DNA from: Muribaculaceae bacterium
GTDB lineage: Bacteria; Bacteroidota; Bacteroidia; Bacteroidales; Muribaculaceae
NCBI GenBank assembly: GCA_016302215.1
Contig: JAEDNZ010000128.1
Location: 1 to 5,291 of the forward strand
Direction: 5' to 3'
DNA length: 5,291 nt
Under the pieces are notes generated by a model. It searched no databases, was not told where the DNA came from, and saw only the letters and a list, made by a program, of their open reading frames with translations. Shown piece after piece: positions 1 through 5,291 of this stretch; position 1 is the stretch's first letter; the number at the start of each line of letters is the position of its first letter. Position numbers and translations under genes: made by a program.

Positions 1-437
1 TGGGCGTGGGCTTTCTGCCCGTAGCGCCGGGCACCTGGGGCGCCATCTTAGCTATCATTCTGTGGCTGCCATTGTACCTGTGGGCCGAGCCTATCGTCAC
101 CCTCAGCGTGACGGCCGCCGCCGTGGTCATCTTCACCATCGCCGGCACATGGGCCAGCTCCATCAGCGAGCGTTATTGGGGCAAAGACCCCGTGGTGGCT
201 TGCGTCGATGAGACCGTGGGCCAGTGGATTTCAATGCTTCCCATAACCTCGGTGGCTACCGACGCGTGGTGGCTCGTGGCGCTATCGCTGGCGCTGTTCA
301 GATTTTTTGACATCGTAAAGCCCCTGGGCATCAGAGCCATGGAGCGCCTCCCTAAAGGCTACGGCATGATGGCTGACGACATCCTCGCCGGCATCTACAG
401 TGCAGCCATTATCATCGCAATAAAGTTAGCGCTATGA
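1..437 (+). CDS. pgpA: PgpA-family lipid phosphatase, probably phosphatidylinositol-phosphate phosphatase (5' end missing)
   Basis: Membrane phosphatase of the phosphatidylglycerophosphatase A family, truncated by the left edge. The frame is open to the edge (first full codon at base 3). The GTG at 6 is not a credible start because it lies directly before the family's N-terminal motif GFLPVAPGTWG. About 20-25 residues are probably missing, since E. coli PgpA is about 172 aa and 143 codons are seen from base 6. Counting from base 6, visible signatures are VDETVGQW (67-74), FRFFDIVKP (98-106) and the acidic GYGMMADDILAG (118-129), which holds the metal-binding Asp pair. The rest is hydrophobic, with about three membrane segments. 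The usual Asp in the KP...DR stretch is a Glu here (113). Family knowledge: PgpA removes the terminal phosphate from phosphatidylglycerophosphate. A PIP synthase and an IPC synthase sit downstream, and the B. thetaiotaomicron homologue (BT_1525, from memory) acts on phosphatidylinositol phosphate. I therefore infer PIP phosphatase, although a PGP phosphatase role is not excluded. The stop overlaps the next start (ATGA, 434-437), which suggests translational coupling. Confidence 0.88.
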   Translation, partial: GVGFLPVAPGTWGAILAIILWLPLYLWAEPIVTLSVTAAAVVIFTIAGTWASSISERYWGKDPVVACVDETVGQWISMLPITSVATDAWWLVALSLALFRFFDIVKPLGIRAMERLPKGYGMMADDILAGIYSAAIIIAIKLAL

Positions 438-1027
438 CAGCATCGCCTCAATCTCACGCTAAAACGACCGGCAAGGGCGGTAAGATTGCCGACAAGATTA
501 TCAACGGCGGCGGTTGGTTCACATTCCTGCGCTCCACTATATCATCGCAGATAGCTTCGTGGACTGACCTCGCCACAAGTATGCTGTTTTATGCTTTCAT
601 ATTCACCGCCCTCGACCCCTTCTATCGCTCCAACCTATCGGTCGCCGTGGGTGCCGTGGCCGGCGGTATCGTCAACTGCTGCATCAACTACAAGTTTACA
701 TTCCACGCCAAAGGCCAGTCTGTAAGGTCTGTCGCCGTGAAATATGCCATGGTGTGGACCGGCTCGCTGCTCCTCAATATGTATGGCACCACAGGCCTCG
801 CCACACTCCTTTCGCAATGGCAGTGGCTCCTGGACATGGGATTCACCGCCGACGGCATCTTCGCCGCAGCACGCCTCGTTGCATCGCTCGTGGTGTCGCT
901 CGCGTGGAACTTTGTGCTCCAGCGCAACTTTGTATATCGTCCCTCGCCTTTTGACCGCTACGCCATTAGCCTTACTGATGCCTTTGTGCCCCGGCGACGC
1001 CGGCAATCCCATAACAAACAGAAATAA
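434..1027 (+). CDS. GtrA-like four-helix membrane protein (possible lipid flippase)
   Basis: A 197-aa protein with a polar N-terminus (about 30 residues) and four predicted membrane segments at roughly 38-60, 66-88, 100-125 and 142-165. Its tail is basic (RRRR at 187-190). The features fit the GtrA/DPMS family: an amphipathic entry (FLRSTISSQIASWTDL, 31-46), a glycine-rich second helix ending in NYKFTF (85-90), and a last helix ending in WNFVLQRNFVY (158-168). GtrA proteins are small membrane proteins often linked to moving polyprenyl-linked sugars across the inner membrane or to anchoring glycosyltransferases. No catalytic residues are recognisable. It starts inside the stop codon of the PgpA-like gene and lies between that phosphatase and the PIP synthase. 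From this position I infer a role in moving or arranging inositol-lipid intermediates. The family call is fairly secure, the substrate is unknown. A 33-base gap follows. Confidence 0.78.
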   Translation: MTASPQSHAKTTGKGGKIADKIINGGGWFTFLRSTISSQIASWTDLATSMLFYAFIFTALDPFYRSNLSVAVGAVAGGIVNCCINYKFTFHAKGQSVRSVAVKYAMVWTGSLLLNMYGTTGLATLLSQWQWLLDMGFTADGIFAAARLVASLVVSLAWNFVLQRNFVYRPSPFDRYAISLTDAFVPRRRRQSHNKQK

Positions 1028-1060
1028 CATACACAATATCAATACATACACCATAACGAA
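1028..1060 (+). promoter_or_regulatory. A/T-rich leader before the PIP synthase gene, with ATACATACA element
   Basis: This 33-base gap has no purine-rich Shine-Dalgarno tract, as is common in Bacteroidota. It carries ATACATACA (1042-1050), two bases, then ATAAC (1053-1057), just before the ATG at 1061. The same 9-mer followed by ATAAC recurs in the leader at 2695-2774. It may be an A/U-rich, low-structure translation leader. No TTTG / TAnnTTTG promoter pair is visible. Confidence 0.3.
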
Positions 1061-1747
1061 ATGTCAGATAAAAGCACATTCAATAAGTGTCGCGATGCCT
1101 TACAGCAAGGCATCTACGCCGTCATTAACCCCTTTGTGCGCCTGCTCATAAAGATAGGGGTCACACCCAACATCGTCACCACGATAGGACTGCTGGGCAA
1201 CGCCGCTGCCACTGCCGTGCTGATATATGCCACGATGCAGCTCGTCAAGAGCGGCCCCGATTTCAGCATGCTCACCATCGCAGGCATTCTCATTATCGGC
1301 TTCTCGCTGTTTGACATGCTCGACGGCCAGGTGGCGCGCCTCGGCAATATGGCTTCTACATTCGGCGCGCTATATGACTCCGTGCTCGACAGATACTGCG
1401 AGATGCTCACCCTCGGAGGCATCGCTTTCTATCTCCTGGGCATGGGCTCTATCTGGGGCGCGCTCATCACATTCCTGGCTCTGATAGGCTCGGTGATGGT
1501 GAGCTATGTGCGCGCTCGTGCCGAAGGCCTCGACATTGAGTGCAAGGTAGGGCTGATGCAGCGTCCGGAGAGAGTGGTCGTAACAGCCATCGCCCTCATC
1601 GCCGCAGGCATCGCCCGCGAGACCATGGTGCTCATCGTAGCCATGGCTATCATTGCCGTGCTCGCTAACCTCACCGCATTCTGGCGCGTAGCCCACTGCC
1701 ATCGGCAGCTCGCCCGCAAAAACAATACCGCCAACAAGACCCTCTGA
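1061..1747 (+). CDS. CDP-alcohol phosphatidyltransferase, probable phosphatidylinositol-phosphate synthase
   Basis: A 228-aa integral membrane enzyme expected to join CDP-diacylglycerol and inositol phosphate, giving phosphatidylinositol phosphate and CMP. The full family signature D-x2-DG-x2-AR-x8-G-x3-D-x3-D is present with exact spacing. The aspartates are D85, D88, D106 and D110, with A92-R93 and G102. D85, D88 and D106 are expected to bind metal, and D110 is the expected catalytic base. A TPN motif (35-37) precedes the first long helix, and about six membrane segments can be drawn. Two further motifs, YVRARAEG (149-156) and QRPERV (167-172), resemble the ARAE...RPER arrangement of actinobacterial and archaeal inositol-phosphate-using members. 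This favours PIP synthase over PGP or phosphatidylserine synthase. Its order next to a PgpA-type phosphatase and an AUR1-type enzyme agrees with the B. thetaiotaomicron PIP synthase locus (BT_1523, from memory). The start is the ATG after an A/T-rich leader. The stop overlaps the next ATG (TGATG, 1745-1749). Confidence 0.9.
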   Translation: MSDKSTFNKCRDALQQGIYAVINPFVRLLIKIGVTPNIVTTIGLLGNAAATAVLIYATMQLVKSGPDFSMLTIAGILIIGFSLFDMLDGQVARLGNMASTFGALYDSVLDRYCEMLTLGGIAFYLLGMGSIWGALITFLALIGSVMVSYVRARAEGLDIECKVGLMQRPERVVVTAIALIAAGIARETMVLIVAMAIIAVLANLTAFWRVAHCHRQLARKNNTANKTL

Positions 1748-2694
1748 TGGCTATCACCTCCGCTTTCTCCATACCCTCGCGACGCGAGCTAATATGCGCC
1801 ATCGCCGCCATTGCCCTGTGGCTCGGCGTCACGGCCACCTTTGTGGGCCTGCGCCCGGAGCACGGGCTGCTGGCATTTGCGATGCTCGCGCTGTTCATTC
1901 CCTCAGCCCCATCGCGCCGGCTGGTGGTGGCGCTGCTGCCCTTCTTCGTCTTCGGTGTGTCGTATGACTGGATGAACATTGTGCCCAACTACACGGTCAA
2001 CCCCGTCGATGTCGCCGGCATATACAACGCCGAAAAAGCCCTCTTCGGCATCACCGATGCCGCCGGAGCCGTCCTTACCCCCAACGAGTTTTTTGCCCTG
2101 CACCACTGCACGGCTATGGACTTCATGGCCGGCGTGTTCTATCTCTGCTGGGTGCCCGTGCCCATCATCTTCGGCATCTGGCTATACTACAAAGGGCAGC
2201 GCACGGCCTACCTCCACTTCGCGCTGGTGTTCCTATTAGTCAACCTGCTGGGATTTGCCGTGTATTACGTCCACCCGGCTGCACCGCCGTGGTATGTAGC
2301 CTCGCATGGCTTCGACGCTATCCCCGGCACGCTCGGCGAAGTAGCCGGCCTCGGCCGTTTTGACGACATCACCGGCCTCGGCATATTCCACGGCCTATAT
2401 TCGCGCAACGCCAACGTCTTCGCCGCCGTGCCGTCGCTCCACTCGGCTTACACATTCGTGGCGCTGCTGTATGCCCTGCGCTACCACAGCTCAAAAGCGT
2501 GGATTGCCGCCCTCGCAGTGATAACGGTAGGGATATGGTTCACTGCCGTATATACCTCTCACCACTATATCATCGACGTGCTCGCCGGCATCGCTTGCGC
2601 CATCGTCGGCTATATCATCTTTGAATACGCCATCGCCATAATCCCCGCCGTCAAGCGAGCTCTCGCCCGCTATGCGGCCTACATCTCGGCCTGA
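1747..2694 (+). CDS. PAP2/AUR1-type inositol phosphorylceramide synthase
   Basis: A 315-aa polytopic membrane protein with about six to eight hydrophobic segments. The C-terminal half carries the PAP2-superfamily active site in the form used by fungal AUR1: a PAAPPWY stretch (177-183), VPSLHSAYTF (228-237) with H232, and SHHYIIDVLAG (271-281) with H273 and D277. These correspond to the two catalytic His and the Asp of the transferase triad. Enzymes of this type move the phosphoinositol head group from phosphatidylinositol to ceramide, releasing diacylglycerol. Bacteroidales make dihydroceramide, and the B. thetaiotaomicron counterpart (BT_1522, from memory) is assigned as inositol phosphorylceramide synthase. 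The start codon overlaps the stop of the PIP synthase by one base, so the two are almost certainly co-translated. A plain PAP2 lipid phosphatase is the main alternative, but the PPW, PSLHS and HHYxxD layout plus the neighbours favour the transferase. Confidence 0.88.
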   Translation: MAITSAFSIPSRRELICAIAAIALWLGVTATFVGLRPEHGLLAFAMLALFIPSAPSRRLVVALLPFFVFGVSYDWMNIVPNYTVNPVDVAGIYNAEKALFGITDAAGAVLTPNEFFALHHCTAMDFMAGVFYLCWVPVPIIFGIWLYYKGQRTAYLHFALVFLLVNLLGFAVYYVHPAAPPWYVASHGFDAIPGTLGEVAGLGRFDDITGLGIFHGLYSRNANVFAAVPSLHSAYTFVALLYALRYHSSKAWIAALAVITVGIWFTAVYTSHHYIIDVLAGIACAIVGYIIFEYAIAIIPAVKRALARYAAYISA

Positions 2695-2774
2695 CACGCC
2701 GGCACCTCTCCACCACTCTCTACAATCTCACAACAGACTCCACAAATATATACATACATATATAACAATCACTT
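2695..2774 (+). promoter_or_regulatory. 80-base AT-rich gap separating the two sub-modules; possible leader or internal promoter
   Basis: This is the longest non-coding stretch in the window. Its first half is C-rich and purine-poor. Its second half holds TATATA-CATACA-TATATA (2747-2764), followed by AAC and the start of the acyltransferase gene. The element ATACATACA (2750-2758), three bases, then ATAAC (2762-2766) repeats that seen before the PIP synthase gene. No TTTG box, Shine-Dalgarno tract, or hairpin with a T-run was found, so neither a promoter nor a terminator is demonstrated. Confidence 0.3.
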
Positions 2775-3632
2775 ATGGATACCAAACCTACAGCCGACTA
2801 CGAGATACGCCCCGATGTGCTCAATTATGACGACATCCGTCAGATGGTACCCAAGCTCGACGGACATCCAAAGCTCGTCAATTGGCTGCTGCACTTCTTA
2901 TCAGTGGATAAGGTCAACGATGTGCATGGCAGGTTTTGTGACACCCCCGGGCCTGAATTTGTGCGCCGACTGCTCTTTGACGGCTTCAACATCTCACTGC
3001 GCATCGACAACGAGAGCGTCCTCGACAACCTACCCCAAGGCGCTTTCATCACCGTGAGCAACCACCCCTTCGGCGCCCTCGACGGCATCGCCCTCATACA
3101 TATCATAGCCTCGCGACGGCCACAGTTTAAGGTCATGGTAAATATGATTCTCAACAAAATCAGCGCCATGAGGCCCAACTTCATCGCCGTTGATGCCTGG
3201 GCGTCTAACGACCCCGCCAAACGTGCCGTATCGGTCAACGGCATCCGCCAAGCACTGCGCCAGCTCAAGGACGGCGAGCCCGTAGGCTTCTTCCCCGCCG
3301 GTGCCATGAGCAAGACCACCCTGCGCGATGGCCTCCAGGACCGCCCCTGGCAGGACTCTATCCTCCAAATAATCTACCGCGCCAAGGTGCCGGTGATACC
3401 AATATTCTTCCACGGCAGCAACAGCTGGTGGTGCAACTTCCTCGGCCACGCTTGCTGGCCCGCGCGCTCGCTGAGACTACCCGCCGAGGTCTTCCGCAAA
3501 TGCGGCACCGAGCTACACATCAGCATCGGCGACCCCATCATGCCCGACGAGCAGGCCGCCAACGGCGCCACGCCTCAAGAGTTGGGAGCTTACCTCAGAG
3601 CCAAGACCTACGCCCTCCGCAGCCTCAAATGA
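2775..3632 (+). CDS. Lysophospholipid-type acyltransferase (hemolysin-like LPLAT family)
   Basis: A 285-aa protein with no clear signal peptide or long membrane helix, probably at the inner face of the membrane. The acyltransferase core starts near residue 88. SNHPFGALDG (95-104) is the catalytic His-Asp motif (H97, D103) in the HPxGxLDG form. GFFPAGAMSK (171-180) takes the place of the glycerol-phosphate-binding block usually written FPEGT. VPVIPIFFHGSNSWW (205-219) is the late conserved strand. This fits the LPLAT subgroup of putative hemolysin/ornithine-lipid-type O-acyltransferases, which move an acyl chain from acyl-ACP or acyl-CoA to a lyso-lipid. The first 85 residues resemble the accessory N-terminus of that subgroup. 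The acceptor is unknown: it could be a lysophospholipid, an amino-acid lipid, or an intermediate linked to the downstream CDP-alcohol transferase. The gene follows an 80-base gap and is followed closely by the next gene. Confidence 0.83.
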   Translation: MDTKPTADYEIRPDVLNYDDIRQMVPKLDGHPKLVNWLLHFLSVDKVNDVHGRFCDTPGPEFVRRLLFDGFNISLRIDNESVLDNLPQGAFITVSNHPFGALDGIALIHIIASRRPQFKVMVNMILNKISAMRPNFIAVDAWASNDPAKRAVSVNGIRQALRQLKDGEPVGFFPAGAMSKTTLRDGLQDRPWQDSILQIIYRAKVPVIPIFFHGSNSWWCNFLGHACWPARSLRLPAEVFRKCGTELHISIGDPIMPDEQAANGATPQELGAYLRAKTYALRSLK

Positions 3633-3668
3633 GCATTGCCCACCACTACTTTAGCACCTCACCCTATT

Positions 3669-4640
3669 ATGCAATCACACACCTCTGCTGACGAAAAGAC
3701 GCGAGCCCGTTCCTCATACCGCGACTCGCTAAAGTCGATGGACACCGAGGAGCACATTGACCTCGCTTTCTATCGCCCCATAGGATATGTGTGGGCTTGC
3801 CTCGCCCGGCGACTCGGCATCACCCCAAATGCCATCACCATCGCCGCCATCATCCTCGGCATCGCAGCCGGCGTCGCCTTCTATTTTGACAATATGTGGG
3901 TCAACGTCGCAGGTATGCTTCTCCTCATCTGGGCCAACAGCTTTGACAGCGCCGACGGCCAGCTGGCGCGCATGACTCACCAATACTCGCGCCTGGGGCG
4001 CATCCTCGACGGCCTCTGCGGCGACATCTGGTTCTTTGTCATTTACGCCGCCATCTGCCTCCGCGAGAATGTCACTTCTGAGTTTTTCATCGCTCACCCA
4101 TGGGCCATCTGGCTCATCGCTGCCGTAACCGGTGTGTGCCACGCCAAGCAAGCCGCTATGGCCGACTACTACCGCCAATTTCACCTATTCTTCCTCAAAG
4201 GTGCCGAAGGCAGCGAGCTCGAACGCGCCGACGACCTCAAGGAGCGCCTCGCCGCAATACCCTGGCGCGGCAACTTCTGGAAGAAACTCACTCTCACGTT
4301 TTACACCAACTACACCATCAACCAGGAGGCTTGGACGCCCGCCATGCAACGCCTGCGCCGACAGCTCGAGGTCTCGTTTGCCGACTCTGACATCACCCCG
4401 CAGTTCCGCAGCGACTTCCGCAGCCTGAGCCTCCCACTGATGAAATACACCAACATCTTATCCTTCAATTGGCGCACCATTGCGCTCTTCTGCTCGCTCT
4501 TTGCTTGCATGCCTTGGCTTTACTTCGCCTTCGAGCTCGTGGTGCTCAACGCCCTGCTCATATACATGATGTATCGCCACGAAGCTTTTTGCGCCAAACT
4601 CACCCAAGACCTCAAAGATGGAAAATATTCCCGACCTTAA
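3669..4640 (+). CDS. Second CDP-alcohol phosphatidyltransferase family protein, with shifted catalytic Asp and soluble insert
   Basis: A 323-aa membrane protein using the ATG at 3669. The frame extends up to a TTG at 3636, and another ATG lies at 3738. The ATG at 3669 is preferred because the conserved-looking DTEEHIDLAFYRPIGY (25-40) lies well inside it. A TPN motif (53-55) starts the first long helix. The family signature is clear at D93, D96-G97, A100-R101, G110 and D114, but the last Asp is five residues after D114 (D119), not four, and G118 occupies the usual catalytic-base position. About 90 mostly polar residues (about 170-260) lie between the fourth membrane helix and a C-terminal hydrophobic pair (about 270-302). 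At 323 aa it is about 95 residues longer than the PIP synthase in this window. Family knowledge predicts head-group transfer from, or to, a CDP-activated alcohol, but the substrate cannot be read. It follows the acyltransferase by 36 bases and overlaps the HAD gene by 23 bases, suggesting one operon. Confidence 0.82.
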   Translation: MQSHTSADEKTRARSSYRDSLKSMDTEEHIDLAFYRPIGYVWACLARRLGITPNAITIAAIILGIAAGVAFYFDNMWVNVAGMLLLIWANSFDSADGQLARMTHQYSRLGRILDGLCGDIWFFVIYAAICLRENVTSEFFIAHPWAIWLIAAVTGVCHAKQAAMADYYRQFHLFFLKGAEGSELERADDLKERLAAIPWRGNFWKKLTLTFYTNYTINQEAWTPAMQRLRRQLEVSFADSDITPQFRSDFRSLSLPLMKYTNILSFNWRTIALFCSLFACMPWLYFAFELVVLNALLIYMMYRHEAFCAKLTQDLKDGKYSRP

Positions 4641-5291
4641 AGGCATCATCATGGACTATGGCGGCACTATCGACAGCCGCGGTGACCACTGGAGCGAAAT
4701 CATCTTCGACGCCTACCGTCAAGCCGACGTGGATATCGACAAGGCGCGTTTCCGCGATGCCTTTGCCGTGGCTGAACGACGCCTCGCCCTCTCCCGACAG
4801 ATTGAGCCTAACGACAATTTTTTCATCACACTCTGCAAGAAGATAGCCATCCAGCTCTATTGGCTCGCTACGCAGGCCGAGCTGACACCCGGACAGCGCG
4901 CTTACTTTGACTCCCTGCTGCCATCTGACGGGCAGCCACTGCTCTCGCTCGCTGACATGATTGCATCGCAGTGCTACGAGCACGCTCGCCAATGCATCGA
5001 GAGCGCTCGTCCCGCCCTCGAAGCCCTCGCCGCAGCCTACCCTATGGTCCTGGTAAGCAATTTCTACGGCAACATCGACACCGTGCTGTGCGACTTCCGC
5101 ATCCGACACCTCTTCGCCGGCATCATCGAGAGCGCCGTAGTGGGAGTCCGCAAGCCTGACCCACGCATCTTCTCCCTCGGCCTCACCGTCCTCGACTGCC
5201 GCCCGGACCAAGCCCTCGTCGTCGGCGACAGCCTCCGCAAAGACATTTACCCCGCCGAGAGCCTCGGCTGCCACACCGCCTGGATTAAAGG
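4618..5291 (+). CDS. HAD-superfamily hydrolase (3' end missing), motif I DYGGT
   Basis: An open frame of 224 codons runs off the right edge, probably lacking only the last 10-20 residues of a protein of about 240 aa. It starts at the ATG at 4618, inside the end of the previous gene. The next in-frame ATG (4651) would begin one residue before the nucleophile, so it is unlikely. HAD motifs appear in order: motif I MDYGGTIDS (12-20) with nucleophile D13, motif II VSN (S147), motif III VRKPDP with K179, and motif IV VVGDSLRKD with D204 and D209. About 110 helical residues between motifs I and II fit a C1 cap, as in subfamily I phosphatases. The second Asp of DxDGT, normally the acid/base, is Gly (G15). 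Such DYGGT forms occur in some HAD proteins, so this may be a family trait. It is soluble and cytoplasmic. Next to a CDP-alcohol transferase, it may dephosphorylate a head-group precursor or phospho-alcohol, which is inference. Confidence 0.85.
   Translation, partial: MENIPDLKGIIMDYGGTIDSRGDHWSEIIFDAYRQADVDIDKARFRDAFAVAERRLALSRQIEPNDNFFITLCKKIAIQLYWLATQAELTPGQRAYFDSLLPSDGQPLLSLADMIASQCYEHARQCIESARPALEALAAAYPMVLVSNFYGNIDTVLCDFRIRHLFAGIIESAVVGVRKPDPRIFSLGLTVLDCRPDQALVVGDSLRKDIYPAESLGCHTAWIK

Noticed and set aside
991..1003. Perfect 5-bp inverted repeat CCGGC-GAC-GCCGG near the end of the GtrA-like gene
   Set aside because: Short stem, inside coding sequence (Pro-Arg-Arg-Arg-Arg tail), no following T-run, and the operon continues, so it is not called a terminator.
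2695..2774. Promoter or terminator in the 80-base gap
   Set aside because: No Bacteroidota -33 TTTG or -7 TAnnTTTG box and no stable hairpin with T-run could be read; only an AT-rich leader is supported.
3636..3668. Upstream TTG start adding 11 residues to the second CDP-alcohol transferase
   Set aside because: TTG is a rare start, the extra residues look like translated spacer, and an ATG follows at 3669 ahead of the conserved N-terminal region. It is not strictly excluded.
3629..3691. Twenty-codon frame starting in an ATGA overlap with the acyltransferase stop
   Set aside because: It resembles translational coupling, but the frame ends quickly, has no recognisable character, and overlaps the start of the next gene in another frame.
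3729..4184. Minus-strand open frame of 151 codons opposite the second CDP-alcohol transferase
   Set aside because: The + strand signature motif lies inside it, and the antisense translation shows no family features. Other minus-strand frames (for example 635-1054, 2840-3319, 3030-3449) were dropped for the same reason.
4612..5274. Long minus-strand open frame (220 codons) opposite the HAD gene
   Set aside because: The + strand here carries all HAD motifs in order. The antisense product is Ala/Glu/Val-rich with no recognisable domain, as expected for a shadow of a C-ending-codon gene.
1..5291. RNA genes, CRISPR arrays, insertion sequences, attachment sites
   Set aside because: Coding genes fill nearly the whole window; no tRNA-like folds, regular repeats, transposase genes or flanking inverted repeats were seen.

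Overview
The window is a compact, one-directional block of seven genes on the + strand. It looks like a membrane-lipid head-group locus from a fairly GC-rich member of the Bacteroidales, possibly a Muribaculaceae-like gut bacterium. That assignment is inferred from the gene set and order, which match as I remember it the inositol-lipid cluster of Bacteroides thetaiotaomicron (around BT_1522-BT_1526). It also fits the short A/T-rich gaps without a purine Shine-Dalgarno tract. Species cannot be named from this sequence alone.

Layout. (1) 1-437: the 3' part of a PgpA-family lipid phosphatase cut by the left edge. (2) 434-1027: a GtrA-like four-helix membrane protein, overlapping the previous stop by ATGA. 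(3) 1061-1747: a CDP-alcohol phosphatidyltransferase with the perfect family signature and PIP-synthase-type motifs. (4) 1747-2694: a PAP2/AUR1-type inositol phosphorylceramide synthase, overlapping by one base. (5) 2775-3632: a lysophospholipid-type acyltransferase after an 80-base AT-rich gap. (6) 3669-4640: a second, larger CDP-alcohol phosphatidyltransferase whose last catalytic aspartate is shifted by one residue. (7) 4618-5291: a HAD-family hydrolase, overlapping gene 6 by 23 bases, cut by the right edge, and carrying a Gly in place of the second motif-I Asp.

How they may work together. Genes 3, 1 and 4 form a coherent path: CDP-diacylglycerol plus inositol phosphate gives phosphatidylinositol phosphate (gene 3). 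Dephosphorylation gives phosphatidylinositol (gene 1). Transfer of the phosphoinositol head group to a (dihydro)ceramide gives inositol phosphorylceramide (gene 4). The inositol-1-phosphate synthase that would feed this is not in the window and is predicted just off the left edge. The GtrA-like protein (gene 2) could move a lipid intermediate across the membrane, which is inference. Genes 5-7 repeat the same logic (acyltransferase, CDP-alcohol transferase, phosphatase-fold enzyme) with non-canonical active-site motifs. They may make or remodel a second, uncharacterised head-group lipid, and this downstream module is the most interesting part of the window.

No RNA genes, mobile elements, CRISPR arrays or convincing terminators were seen. 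The only non-coding stretches are 33, 80 and 36 bases long.
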